A DNA stretch of 64,000 nucleotides from Paenibacillus sp. PastM-3. Its GTDB lineage: Bacteria; Bacillota; Bacilli; Paenibacillales; Paenibacillaceae. Within the stretch, counting starts at the first letter, position 1. The number at the start of each line of letters is the position of its first letter. The DNA lies in contig NZ_JARXXP010000006.1 of NCBI RefSeq assembly GCF_029893965.1, forward strand, positions 62,001-126,000, given 5' to 3'. The notes below the pieces were generated by a model. The model worked only from the letters and a program-made list of their open reading frames with translations. It made no database searches and had not been told where the DNA came from. The translations under genes and the position numbers were made by a program. Shown here piece by piece: positions 45,026 through 55,300 of this stretch.

Positions 45026-47317
45026 ATGAGCATGAACATTTACGTTGACGAATCGCTTGGCCTGTTCCATCTTCAATCCAAAGGTACCAGCTATATTATC
45101 CAACTCATCGAAGGCTATCCTTCCCACGTATACTGGGGATCACGCCTCCGCCATGACAGCACCCTGGCTGATGCGCTACAGATCCGCGAGCGTTCATCGT
45201 TTTCCCCGAATCCGGTGCCGGGCAAACCGTCCCTTTCGCTGGATGCCCTGCCTCAGGAGTATCCGCAGTACGGCACAAGTGACTTCCGCCGTCCCGCTTA
45301 CCAGGCCCAGCTTGCCGACGGCAGCCGGATTACAGAGCTGAAATATGCAGGATATGCTATTACTTCCGGCAAGCCGGTTCTTGAAGGACTTCCCGCTGTC
45401 TATACGGAGAGCGATGATGAAGCACAGACACTGGAGCTTACCCTGAAGGATAACTACGCCGGGCTTACCGTCAAGCTGTTGTACACCGTTTTCGCTGATC
45501 ACAGCGCGATTGCCCGTTCCGTACACTTCGAGCATGGCGGCTCAGAGCCGCTGCGGCTGGAGCAGGCGCTGAGCGCCTCTGTTGATTTTGCCGATTCCGC
45601 CTATGATACCCTTCACCTCAGCGGAGCCTGGGTAAGAGAGCGCCACATCCAGCGCCGTGCGCTTGTGCCGGGTGCCGCAGTAGCGCTCGAGAGCCGCCGC
45701 GGATCAAGCAGCCATCAGGTTAACCCGTTCATGGCCCTGCTGCGCCACGGCGCGGATGAAGACCACGGCGATGTATACGGCTTCAGCCTGGTCTACAGCG
45801 GCAGCTTTGCTGCTGTTGCCGAGGTTGAGCAGTTCGGAACAACCCGTGTGAACATCGGGATTAACCCGTTTGATTTCTCCTGGCTGCTGGAGCCGGGTCA
45901 GACCTTCCAGACGCCGGAAGCAGTACTGGTCTATTCCGGCGAAGGGCTCGGCGGTATGTCGCGCACCTATCACCGCCTGTACCGGACCCGCCTCTCCCGC
46001 GGCGTTCACCGTGACAAAGCCCGTCCGATCCTGGTCAACAACTGGGAAGCAACCTATTTTAACTTTGACGCCGACAAAATCACCGCCATCGCCAAAGAAG
46101 CCGGCCCGCTCGGCATCGAGCTGTTCGTGCTCGACGACGGCTGGTTCGGCAAGCGTGACAACGACGACAGCTCGCTCGGCGACTGGTTCGAACACAGCCG
46201 TAAGCTGCCAGGCGGTCTTGCTAACCTCGCCGGCCGCGTAAACGCGGAAGGCCTGCAGTTTGGTCTGTGGGTGGAGCCGGAGATGGTCTCGCCGGACAGC
46301 GAGCTGTACCGCAAGCACCCGGACTGGTGCCTGCATGCTGAAGGCCGCCGCCGTACCGAGGCGCGCAACCAGCTGATCCTTGATTTTTCACGTCCGGAGG
46401 TCTGCGATTACCTGTATGAAACCTTGAGCGCGGTCTTCTCCAGCGCACCGATTACGTATGTCAAGTGGGATATGAACCGCAATATGACCGAGATTGTCTC
46501 TGCTGCGGCAGCTCCTGAGCGGCAGAAAGAAACCGCCCACCGCTACATGCTCGGTCTCTACAATCTGATGGAGCGCCTGACCTCGCGCTTCCCTGATATC
46601 CTGTTCGAGAGCTGCTCCGGCGGCGGCGGCCGGTTCGATCCGGGCATGCTGTTCTACATGCCGCAGACCTGGACCAGTGACGATACCGATGCCATCGAGC
46701 GTCTGGCGATCCAGTACGGCACAAGCATTGTGTACCCGGCCAGCAGCATGGGCGCACACGTCTCCGCTGTGCCGAACCATCAGGTTGAGCGCACAACCTC
46801 GCTTGCGATCCGCGGCGATGTGGCGATGAGCGGCAACTTCGGCTACGAGCTGGATCTGACAGCCTTCACCGAAGCAGAAAAGAACCTGGCTGCCAAGCAG
46901 ATCGCCCAATACAAAGAGATCCGCTCGCTTGTACAGCAAGGGGATATGTACCGCCTGCTGAGCCCGTTCGAGGGCAGCGGAGATACGGCCTGGATGTTTG
47001 TCAGCGAAGACAAGACAGAAGCCTTCGTAGCTTACTTCCGTGTACTGGCCAAGCCGAATGCCCCAATTGCACGGCTTGTGCTCAAGGGGCTTGATCCAGC
47101 GCTCGACTATGTGCTGGAGACCGGCGCAGCCGATAATACGGACCGGCATGGCGCTGAGGATGCAGCCGCGGCAGCAGACAGCGCAGCCCCGTTCCAGCCG
47201 GCCTTCGGCGGAACGCCTTACGGCGGCGACCGCCTGATGCGCATCGGACTCGTTGTCTCCGATCTGCGTGGTGATTTCGCCAGCTGCACCTACCGCCTGA
47301 GAGCGGTAAAGCGTTAA
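45026..47317 (+). CDS. GH36 alpha-galactosidase, intracellular
   Basis: 763 residues, a size close to bacterial tetrameric alpha-galactosidases (AgaN/RafA type). The N-terminal beta-sandwich covers about 1-330; the barrel carries the FVLDDGWFGKR motif, the nucleophile Asp in YVKWDMNR (near residue 483), ESCSGGGGRFD, and the acid/base Asp in WTSDDTDA (near 550). A C-terminal beta domain follows. It removes alpha-1,6-galactose from raffinose-family sugars or galactomannan fragments. No transporter gene is adjacent. A rho-independent terminator follows 54 bp later. Confidence 0.95.
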   Translation: MSMNIYVDESLGLFHLQSKGTSYIIQLIEGYPSHVYWGSRLRHDSTLADALQIRERSSFSPNPVPGKPSLSLDALPQEYPQYGTSDFRRPAYQAQLADGSRITELKYAGYAITSGKPVLEGLPAVYTESDDEAQTLELTLKDNYAGLTVKLLYTVFADHSAIARSVHFEHGGSEPLRLEQALSASVDFADSAYDTLHLSGAWVRERHIQRRALVPGAAVALESRRGSSSHQVNPFMALLRHGADEDHGDVYGFSLVYSGSFAAVAEVEQFGTTRVNIGINPFDFSWLLEPGQTFQTPEAVLVYSGEGLGGMSRTYHRLYRTRLSRGVHRDKARPILVNNWEATYFNFDADKITAIAKEAGPLGIELFVLDDGWFGKRDNDDSSLGDWFEHSRKLPGGLANLAGRVNAEGLQFGLWVEPEMVSPDSELYRKHPDWCLHAEGRRRTEARNQLILDFSRPEVCDYLYETLSAVFSSAPITYVKWDMNRNMTEIVSAAAAPERQKETAHRYMLGLYNLMERLTSRFPDILFESCSGGGGRFDPGMLFYMPQTWTSDDTDAIERLAIQYGTSIVYPASSMGAHVSAVPNHQVERTTSLAIRGDVAMSGNFGYELDLTAFTEAEKNLAAKQIAQYKEIRSLVQQGDMYRLLSPFEGSGDTAWMFVSEDKTEAFVAYFRVLAKPNAPIARLVLKGLDPALDYVLETGAADNTDRHGAEDAAAAADSAAPFQPAFGGTPYGGDRLMRIGLVVSDLRGDFASCTYRLRAVKR

Positions 47318-47370
47318 GGTTTCTTGCAGCAGCCAGTCTTCTAATGCAGCTATAGCAGAACCCAATAAAT

Positions 47371-47412
47371 GGGTATTCATCTCCTCCCGGGGGGATGGAT
47401 ACCCTTTCTCTT
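47371..47412 (+). terminator. Terminator of the alpha-galactosidase operon
   Basis: GGGTATTCATCTCC pairs with GGGGATGGATACCC, followed by TTTCTCTTTTTC. Confidence 0.88.
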
Positions 47413-47472
47413 TTTCTCCAATACAGAAGCCCCGGAATTCTCCTCTATCCGCTCAACAAACAGCTGTAATTT

Positions 47473-47480
47473 GTCGATAT
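47473..47480 (+). promoter_or_regulatory. Possible sigma-D -10 box for the chemoreceptor
   Basis: GTCGATAT differs from the sigma-D (motility) -10 GCCGATAT by one base, with TCAA 16 bp upstream near the TAAA position. This suits a chemotaxis gene but is a short motif. Confidence 0.4.
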
Positions 47481-47531
47481 ATATTTTGTTAAAATAATTG
47501 ACATTATAGAGAAACAAAGGGGACATCTTGT

Positions 47532-49244
47532 ATGAGGCTGTTAAAACACCTGAGTATTGCAAAAAAGCTTATGATTCTCATCCTGGTGAGCGCAGCTTCT
47601 CTGCTTACCATCGGAACAATCGGTCAGGTCTACACGAATATAATGGCCGATAAATCTGAAGTAATGTACGAGGAGAATCTTATCCCGCTCAAAACCGTCA
47701 TGCAGATCCGGATCAACGCCAGAGCAAGTGATGCCTATACGCTTGAGCTGCTGACAACCAAAAATGCTGACCGGATAAAAGAATTAAATGACGAAATTAT
47801 TTCCGCATGGGCAGAAATTGATGACATGATCGGAGAGATTGAAGCGACACATCTCAAGGAAGCGGAGCGTCAGCTTATAGCCCAGTATCATGAGCAGGCA
47901 GCGGTACTGGAAGCTTCAAGACTTCAGGTCATTGAACTGGCCTCTCAGAATAAATATGAGCTGGCCTATATAGTCTATACAGAAGAGGTGGAATCCCAGC
48001 GCAAGCTGGTCAATGACACGCTAAAAGCCCTGCAGCACTCCAAGGTTGAAGGAGCCGGTGTAATCAATTCGCAGAATCAGAGCCGGGTCACCCGGATTAC
48101 GATTATTGCCACATCTGTCATGATTGCTACACTTCTGCTGCTCGTCTTCCTCGGCCTGCTGATCTCGCGCATGATTGTCCGACCGGTCAAGGAGGTAAGA
48201 GGCCTGCTGCTGCAAGCTGAACATGGTGACTTTACCGTAAAAAGCAGCTATGTCTCCAAAGACGAGATCGGCGGGCTATCCGCTTCCTTTAATAAAATGA
48301 CCGCCAAGCTGCAGTCGATCTTCAGCACCGTCCAGGAATCCTCGCATTTCGTCGCCTCCACCTCCGAGGAGCTTAGCGCAAGCGCTGAGCAGAACAGCCA
48401 TGCAAGCGGGCATATTGCGGAGACGGTTCAGGAGCTTGTATCCGGTACCGAGAAACAAGCAGATATTGTCGAGGGCACCTCGGTATCGATTTCAGACATG
48501 ACCGGCTACACCCGGACCATTGCTGATCATACAGAACAAATGAAGCAGGATGCACTGCATGCCTCCAGGATGTCGTTGGAAGGCAATCAGGCTATTACAG
48601 AGGTTACGTCGCAGATGAATTCGATCTCCACGAACGTAACCAGCCTATTCGAAGCGGTTAACAGCCTTAATAGCCGCTCCGCTCAAATCGGGGAGATCAT
48701 TAGTGTCATCTCCGGAATTTCAGCCCAGACCAATCTGCTCGCGCTGAATGCATCGATTGAAGCGGCCAGAGCCGGAGAGCATGGCCGAGGCTTCGCGGTC
48801 GTAGCCGGTGAAGTACGAAAGCTGGCCGAGCAGTCGAACAAATCAACCGAGCAGGTTACGCAGCTTATACATCTCATCCAGCAGGATACAGAAGCAACCC
48901 TGCATACGATGGATACCGCTTCAAAAGAAGTGCATGCCGGGCTGAACGTCGTAAATGATGCCGGAAGCTCCTTCCGGAAGATTGATGAGGCGGTTAGCCG
49001 GTTCGTTGACCAGATCGGGGACATTTCCGAGGCTCTGCAGAAGCTGGCCGGCGGTGTCGTGAACTTGAATACTTCTATCGGAGAGGTTAGCAGCGTGGCC
49101 AAGGATTCCGCTTCCCTCTCGCAGAACATCTCTGCTGCAACTGAAGAGCAGCTGGCTTCCATGCAGGAAATCTCTTCTTCAGCCCAGGCATTAGCCAGTC
49201 TGGCTGATGATCTCCAAAAGATCGTGAATCAATTCAAAATCTGA
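47532..49244 (+). CDS. Methyl-accepting chemotaxis protein
   Basis: 570 residues. Membrane helix 1 (about 10-30) and helix 2 (about 190-212) flank an extracellular four-helix-bundle sensor (4HB_MCP type). HAMP follows (about 212-265), then the long antiparallel signalling coiled coil with the conserved hairpin tip [21 protein letters not shown] and [18 protein letters not shown]. It reports an extracellular signal to CheA/CheW. It is a single gene; no other chemotaxis genes are nearby. Confidence 0.95.
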   Translation: MRLLKHLSIAKKLMILILVSAASLLTIGTIGQVYTNIMADKSEVMYEENLIPLKTVMQIRINARASDAYTLELLTTKNADRIKELNDEIISAWAEIDDMIGEIEATHLKEAERQLIAQYHEQAAVLEASRLQVIELASQNKYELAYIVYTEEVESQRKLVNDTLKALQHSKVEGAGVINSQNQSRVTRITIIATSVMIATLLLLVFLGLLISRMIVRPVKEVRGLLLQAEHGDFTVKSSYVSKDEIGGLSASFNKMTAKLQSIFSTVQESSHFVASTSEELSASAEQNSHASGHIAETVQELVSGTEKQADIVEGTSVSISDMTGYTRTIADHTEQMKQDALHASRMSLEGNQAITEVTSQMNSISTNVTSLFEAVNSLNSRSAQIGEIISVISGISAQTNLLALNASIEAARAGEHGRGFAVVAGEVRKLAEQSNKSTEQVTQLIHLIQQDTEATLHTMDTASKEVHAGLNVVNDAGSSFRKIDEAVSRFVDQIGDISEALQKLAGGVVNLNTSIGEVSSVAKDSASLSQNISAATEEQLASMQEISSSAQALASLADDLQKIVNQFKI

Positions 49245-49276
49245 GTTGGATAAAGTATACCGTCCCGAACCAAACA

Positions 49277-49312
49277 GAAGGAGCCCCGCTGCGAGAGCGG
49301 AGCTCCTTCTTG
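49277..49312. terminator. Terminator between the chemoreceptor and the PNPOx-like gene
   Basis: AGAAGGAGC and GCTCCTTCTT enclose an inner CCGCTGCGAGAGCGG hairpin. It lies between two convergent genes. Confidence 0.85.
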
Positions 49313-49332
49313 TCATGCTGGCCTGCTCAGTG

Positions 49333-49824
49333 CTATTCCAGTTCAACCGTCTGGTTGAGGTTAGAGTTTTCAGTATCCTGATTGGTTATTCTTTTGAACA
49401 TATAGGTCGCTTTCTCAGCCAGGTTGCCGCTCTTCCAATACTCTGCCGCTTCCGCATGTACCTGAATCAGAATGACTTCCGGATCATCATAGCTAGTCTT
49501 CAAAAATGCTTCATAGCCCGGATTCCAGTACTCCTTCTTCTTGGCTACATCCTCTACAATCCGCGCTACGCCGCGGATGGAGACATAGGATTTATCAGCG
49601 TATACGACGTTGACCCGCGGGTCGTGCAGGATCTCATCAAACTTGCTGGTATCCCGCTTGGTGAGAAACCACAGATCCCCGTCAAACTCTACCTCCTGCG
49701 TCTTCATCGGCCGGGACACCAGACCTTCAGGTGAAATCGTGGTGAACATCGCCGTATCAATGCCCTTGATCAGCTTGCGGACCGTCTCGACGGCCTCCTG
49801 ATGGCTATTGTTCAAAGTTGACAT
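49333..49824 (-). CDS. Pyridoxamine 5'-phosphate oxidase-like protein (general stress protein 26 family)
   Basis: 163 residues of split-barrel FMN-binding fold: AMFTTISPEGLVSRPM, DGDLWFLTKRDTSK and DPRVNVVYADKSYVSIRGVARI are the family pattern (YdaG/GS26). These proteins bind flavins and are linked to stress responses; few have a known substrate. ATG 49822-49824 follows GAGGCG. I saw no convincing sigma-B promoter upstream. It is monocistronic. Confidence 0.92.
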   Translation of the reverse strand: MSTLNNSHQEAVETVRKLIKGIDTAMFTTISPEGLVSRPMKTQEVEFDGDLWFLTKRDTSKFDEILHDPRVNVVYADKSYVSIRGVARIVEDVAKKKEYWNPGYEAFLKTSYDDPEVILIQVHAEAAEYWKSGNLAEKATYMFKRITNQDTENSNLNQTVELE

Positions 49825-50037
49825 GCAAATCGCCTCGTTTCTTCCATGTTAGGGTAATAGGTTCTCCAAACGCCTATCTTTTATATACCCGAAATCGCGC
49901 GCGATTATCTGCGGGTACTGTTCCGGCTTACAGCTTCCTAATATATAGCTGCTTCAGACCGGTTGTGTCCGAAAGACCTGGGCGGGTCAGTAAACCATCA
50001 TCGAACCGGGGAATAAGCCAGCCATGCTGTGTATCTT
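49825..50037. other. Intergenic region upstream of the PNPOx-like gene
   Basis: Only a GCGCGCGATT stretch near 49900 stands out. No gene or clear hairpin is seen before the repeat element. Confidence 0.4.
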
Positions 50038-50220
50038 TAACGGACAGAGATAATCTTATTTCCGGTAAAATCGATATTTTATCAGTCTAACGGACACCAG
50101 TACGCTTAAATACAATAATTTGGTCTGAAAATGTCCTCCGGGGATGATTTAAGCGCACTACAGTCCGTTAGCTTTGCCAGAAGCTTTATATAGGAAAAAT
50201 AACGGCTCTACGGTCCGTTA
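50038..50220. repeat. Four-box intergenic element, TAACGGAC family (copy 1)
   Basis: Direct boxes TAACGGAC start at 50038 and 50088; inverted boxes GTCCGTTA start at 50163 and 50213. Start-to-start distances are 50, 75 and 50 bp, total 183 bp. After each box, about 9 variable bases lead to CTTATTT or CTTAAAT, giving 25-bp units separated by 25-bp non-conserved spacers. A second copy with the same distances is at 59921-60103. Confidence 0.9.
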
Positions 50221-50280
50221 GAGTTCGTTAGAGTTCGTTAGAGTTCGTTAGTGTTCGTTAGAGTTCGTTAGAGTCCGTTA
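50221..50280. repeat. 10-bp tandem repeat adjoining the four-box element
   Basis: Six copies of GAGTTCGTTA, one with GTGTTCGTTA and the last GAGTCCGTTA, follow directly on the final GTCCGTTA box and look like an expansion of that box. Confidence 0.9.
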
Positions 50281-50494
50281 CAGTCACCACTCAGCCAATG
50301 CAGGGCTCAATCAATACGCACTATACGCAATCTGCGGGGATAAACGATCTCTGCACCCTGCTTCCTTCTGAAATCTGCCCCTCTGCTTCCGGCCAGCGGC
50401 TGAAGCCTTCTAGCTTTACAGTAATAAGGCAGCCGGCTGAAGCAGAGGCTGTACTTCAAGCTGCCGGGGATTCTGCCTAGGATCACTATCATGT

Positions 50495-50602
50495 TCATTC
50501 TCCGCTGCTATCATTGTAGCCACGGTGCCAATCCTGGTTGTGTATCCTTTTGTGCAAAAGTACTTTGAGAAGGGTGTTATGATTGGTGCGGTGAAGGGGT
50601 AA
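50495..50602 (+). pseudogene. Remnant of a sugar ABC permease (LplC-type C-terminus)
   Basis: 36 codons ending in TAA read as the end of a CUT1 permease: ATVPILVVYPFVQKYFEKG, then VMIGAVKG. The matching end of the intact permease at 32820-33701 is STVPILIVYPFLQKHFAKG, then ALLGSVKG. No permease coding sequence or start is found upstream, so this is the surviving tail of a deleted gene. It is followed by the terminator at 50638. Confidence 0.85.
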
Positions 50603-50637
50603 CGGAAGAACAACTGCCAGCGCTGCCCTGTTCATTT

Positions 50638-50670
50638 AAAAAAGCCCCCGGGACAAGTCCCGGGGGCTTA
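50638..50670 (-). terminator. Terminator of the NSS transporter gene
   Basis: On the minus strand AAGCCCCCGGGAC pairs with GTCCCGGGGGCTT, followed by TTTTTAAA. It starts 13 bp after the stop codon. Confidence 0.9.
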
Positions 50671-50682
50671 CGAACGTACACT

Positions 50683-52035
50683 CTAGAATTTGATGATTCC
50701 CGACGTGTGCAGCAGCACCAGGAGGACCAGCACCGGCGCCACATAACGCAGGGTGAACAGCCAGATACGGAACCAGCGGGCATTCAGGCCGGCCGCATCA
50801 GCTGCACCTTTCCAGAAGTAGCCCGCAAAGATGGTAATCAGCAGGCCGCCCAGCGGCAGCATAATGTTGGAGGTAATGAAATCCATCCAGTCAAACAGCG
50901 CTTTTCCGCCGAACGTAAGCTCAGGGAACATTCCCAGCGACATGGCTGACGGAATGCCGACCAGGAAGCAGACCAGTGACAGAATCCAGACAGCACGCGG
51001 ACGGCTCCAGCGGAAGCGCTCCATAGCGTAGGATACCGGAACTTCAAGCAGCGATACCGCCGATGTCAGAGCGGCAATCGCCAGCAGAATGAAGAACAGT
51101 CCGCCGAAGAAGGCGCCGAAAGGCATCGCAGAGAATGCCGCCGGCAGCGCGACAAAGATCAGCGAAGGCCCCTGGTCAGGAGCAATGCCGAACGAGAACG
51201 TGGTCGGGAAAATGATCAGGCCGGCGATGAACGCATAGAGCAGATCGCCTGCGCCGATAGCCAGTGTGGCAGTGCCAAGTGACTGGTTTTTGTCCACATA
51301 TGATCCGTAAGTCAGCAGAATCCCCATTCCGAGCGAGAGCGAGAAGAAGGCATGTCCCAGAGCGACCAGCGCGGATTCCGCCGTCAGCACCGAGAAGTCC
51401 GGTTTAAGGAAGAAGGATACGCCGGCAGAGGAACCAGGCAGAGTAACGGCACGGATCATCAGGACGATCAGCAGCACGACCAGACCGGGAATCAGCACCT
51501 TGTTGAATTTCTCGATCCCGCCGGATACGCCGAGAATAACGACAGCAGCCGTGATCAGCATGCCTACGCCCTGCCAGACAATCGGCATATAACCGGAGAT
51601 AAACGAGCCGAACTCGCCGGCATAATCGGTATTGCTGAACAGCTGTCCGTTAAAAGAAACCACTGCGTATTGCAAGGTCCAGCCGGCAACGATGACATAG
51701 AACGAGAGAATCAGAAACGGGGCTATAACCTGCAGAATTCCGGCAGCCTTCCAGCCTTTTCCGCCTCCTGCACGGATGAACGAGGTTGCGGCGCTTCCGC
51801 GTCCGCTCCGTCCGATCGCGAGCTCAGCCAGCAGGACCGGCAAGCCGATCAGCACGAGGCAGACAATAAAGAGCAGGAAGAAGGCAGCTCCTCCGTTTTC
51901 CCCTGTTATATAAGGAAACTTCCACATATTCCCTAGACCCACCGAGCTCCCGATGGCTGCGAGAATGAAGCCGCTGTTCGAGAAACGTTCTTTTTTCTCT
52001 GTCAGCAGGCTTTGTTGACTTTTTTGTTGATTCAT
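50683..52035 (-). CDS. Sodium-dependent transporter, NSS/SNF family
   Basis: 450 residues with about 11 membrane helices. The signature GSSVGLGNMWKFPY (sodium and substrate site in helix 1) and ENGGAAFFLLF (helix 2) identify the neurotransmitter:sodium symporter family, which in bacteria imports amino acids such as tryptophan, leucine or alanine with sodium. Two-fold repeats are seen as in LeuT. It is a single gene; the substrate is unknown. Confidence 0.94.
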   Translation of the reverse strand: MNQQKSQQSLLTEKKERFSNSGFILAAIGSSVGLGNMWKFPYITGENGGAAFFLLFIVCLVLIGLPVLLAELAIGRSGRGSAATSFIRAGGGKGWKAAGILQVIAPFLILSFYVIVAGWTLQYAVVSFNGQLFSNTDYAGEFGSFISGYMPIVWQGVGMLITAAVVILGVSGGIEKFNKVLIPGLVVLLIVLMIRAVTLPGSSAGVSFFLKPDFSVLTAESALVALGHAFFSLSLGMGILLTYGSYVDKNQSLGTATLAIGAGDLLYAFIAGLIIFPTTFSFGIAPDQGPSLIFVALPAAFSAMPFGAFFGGLFFILLAIAALTSAVSLLEVPVSYAMERFRWSRPRAVWILSLVCFLVGIPSAMSLGMFPELTFGGKALFDWMDFITSNIMLPLGGLLITIFAGYFWKGAADAAGLNARWFRIWLFTLRYVAPVLVLLVLLHTSGIIKF

Positions 52036-52300
52036 GTACTGACCCCATTTTTTTATTTTTTATGCCCCATTATAGCTTATATAACGCATATGTGTCATAT
52101 ATTTTTTTAATTCATTGTCCCGCTAAAATATGACAAAGTAAATTAATTTCGTGAATATTTTAATTTTTCTTTATAACATTTTTAGGTACAAAGACCGATA
52201 AGTGCTTTATATCTTTAATACACACCATCGCTAAAGGAGGCTGGCGAGTTTAGCTGACAGAAAAAGCGCTTCCAAAAACTAATAACCAACATCAAGGGAG

Positions 52301-55300
52301 ATGAATACACTGAAGACCAAATCATTATCGTCCAAGCTTTCTGTATTGTTCCTGGCTGCGGCAATGCTTATCAATCTTACCGGACTTACAGCCTACACTT
52401 CGGCAGCCGAAGCGCCGGATCTGCTCCATAAGGCTTATATTACCAGCTTTAACACAGGCGTAGTGGATGTTGTTAATCTTGAGAACAATACGGTGGAAGC
52501 AGGAAAAATCAAAGTTGGGAACTCGCCTAACAGCGCAGGCTTCAACCCCAACGGAAAACAGATTTATGTTACAAACCGCGGCAGCTCCAGTGTATCGGTT
52601 ATTGATCCGGCTACCGACACTGTGATCAGCACAATTCCCGTAGGTGCATCACCGCATGGTGTTGCATTTAATGCCAGCGGCAGCAAGGCGTATGTTGCAA
52701 ATCTCAGTAACGGAACAATCTCTGTCATTGATACCGCAGCACTGGTAGTGACCAATACGATCTCCACATCCGGCAGCCCGTCAGTTATTGTCGTTGTCGG
52801 AAATAAGCTGTTCATCGCCTCCCAAACCGATCATTCGATTAAGGTAGTAGATTTGGCTCAGGAGAAACTGGTGACAACTATCCCTATCCCGAATAGTGCC
52901 CCTTACGGGCTTTCCGTCAACCCGGCTGGTACCAAATTGTATACAGCTAATCGGGGAGGCAACTCGGTGACAGTCATCAATGTTGCTGACAACTCAGTTG
53001 AAGCAACGATTACTGTCGGCAGTGCTCCTCATGCTACAGAGTCATCTCCCGATGGCAGCCGTGTCTATGTTGCAAACGCATCGTCCAACAATATGTCTGT
53101 TATCGACACTGTGACGAACACTGTAATCAAGACTATACCTGTTGGCGGCAACCCTTATGTTGTCGGTGCCTCTGCAGACGGCAAGCATGCTTATACCATT
53201 AACTACACCGGCAGCAGCATGTCTGTCATTGATACGGACACTCTGACTGTAACGGCTACGATTCCGCTCAGCAACGGTCCGTTTATGGTCGGTACGTTCA
53301 TGGTTTCCACTGCTGCTGCCGCGAATCCGGCCGTACCGCAGGTGGCTGCTCCTTCAGCCAGCCCTGCAGCAGGTGCTGTTCCTTCCGGTACAGAAGTAAC
53401 TTTAACAACAGCAACGGAAGATGCGTCGATCTACTATACAACGGATGGCAGCGATCCTACTTCCGGCAGCCAGCTCTATACCGGACCGGTCGCCATAACG
53501 CAGGCGTTGACGCTGAAGGCAATTGCCGTTAAGGCAGACATGAAGGACAGTGGAATTTTGAGTCAGGACTATACACTGACTGCTCCGGAGAACAGCATCA
53601 TCGAGCCGGACACAGCTGTCTTTGACAAGCGCACCGGTGCGCAGGCTGATATAGCTGTAAACATGACTCTGAAGGGCAACACCCTGACAAGCATTGAATA
53701 TGCAGGTACACCGCTTGCAGAGGGAACAGACTACACCGTTTCCGGTGATACCGTCACCCTGTCTGCTGCTTATCTGGCGAAACAGCCGCTTGGAACAGTG
53801 CAGCTCACCTTTATCTTCAGTGCAGGAGCTCCGCAGGCTCTGACAGTTGCGGTTTCTGACACCACACAGATTCCGGGCGCTCCGGTTCTGCAATCGGCTG
53901 TTCCCGGCAATGGACAGGTCCAGTTGACCTGGGCTCCTGTTGAAGGGTCTGCCGCCTACAAGATCTATCAGAGTGTAAGCTCGGCAACCTACGGCGAGGA
54001 ACTGGCTACAGTCTCTTCTTCCGTATACACCTACACTGCTTCCGGCCTGACTAACGGCACAGCTTATTATTATGTAGTCCAGGCCGTCAACACTGCCGGA
54101 GACAGTCCGGTATCCAACCAGGCAAGCGCAACGCCAATTACAGTACCGGGCGCACCGCTGGCAGTCAGTGCAGCAGCAGGTGACAAAACAGCTGTCATTT
54201 CGTTCACCGCGCCGGCAGACAACGGAGGCAGTCCGGTTACTGGCTATGAGATCAGCTCGGCTGAGGGCGACATCAAGGTAAGCGCCGCTTCAAGCCCGGT
54301 AATCATCACAGGACTGCAGAATGGAACCACCTATACGTTCACTGTAAAAGCGATTAATGCCGCAGGTACAGGTGCTGCAGCTACTACAAATGCCGTAACT
54401 CCTGCCCCTGCTGTGATTACAGTTCCGGATCCGACTGCAACCCCAGCTCCGACTGCAACCCCGGCTCCGATTGCAAACCCGGCGCCAGCTGCTACAAGCA
54501 CAGCAGTGCTTATCAACGGACAGTTGCAGACGATCGGACAGTCCACGCTGACACAGTCCGGTGGACAGACGGTTACCACTCTGACCCTTGATGGAACCAA
54601 GCTTCAGGAACAGCTTAATGCCGCAGGCAACGGTGCCGTCATTACACTGCCTTTCACAGAAGCTTCCGATGTATTCGTAGGTGAGCTGGACGGGCAGATG
54701 GTGAGCAGCCTGGAACAGAAGCAGGGTGTGATCAAAATCCAGACCCCTCAGGCCAGCTACACACTGCCTGCCGGCCTTCTGCGGATAAGCAGTCTCTCGC
54801 AGCAGCTGGAGCAGACTTCGGCGCTGCAGCAGATCGCACTGCAAATCCGGATTGCAGCACCAGCCGCAACCCAGCTGCAAATCATTAATAGTGTTGCGAC
54901 TTCAGGCAACTTCACCCTGGCAGCCGCACCGCTGGATTTCACGATTACAGCAACAAGCGGCGGTAAAACAATCGATGTAAATACCTTCAACACCTACGTT
55001 GAAAGAAGCATCAAGCTGCCAAGCGGCATAGATGCAAGCAGAATCACAACCGCGCTTGTTATTGAACCTGACGGTTCCGTCCGTCATGTCCCGACTAAGG
55101 TTATTACTGAGGAAGGCGGACAGGTTGCCCGGATCAACAGCTTGACCAACAGCACCTATGCTGTAGTGTACCACCCGGTTGCCTTTGCAGATGTGACGGG
55201 CCACTGGTCCCAGTCTGTAGTCAATGACCTTGCCTCGCGTATGGTCTTGAACGGGACCGAAGATGGTGGATTCCATCCCGGCCTGGATATGACCCGTGCC

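Noticed and set aside
46388..47380. 330-codon minus-strand frame
   Set aside because: Antisense shadow of the GH36 alpha-galactosidase in a GC-rich region.
49880..49925. Sigma-B promoter for the PNPOx-like gene
   Set aside because: A GGGTAT -10-like sequence exists, but no GTTTAA-like -35 lies at a suitable distance.
50038..50220. CRISPR-like repeat/spacer pattern of 25-bp units and 25-bp spacers
   Set aside because: Half of the units are inverted, there are only four, and a second copy has the same layout at another site.
52260..52275. cre site before the SLH protein gene (AAAAAGCGCTTCCA)
   Set aside because: The central palindrome fits, but the left half has at least two mismatches to the CcpA consensus.
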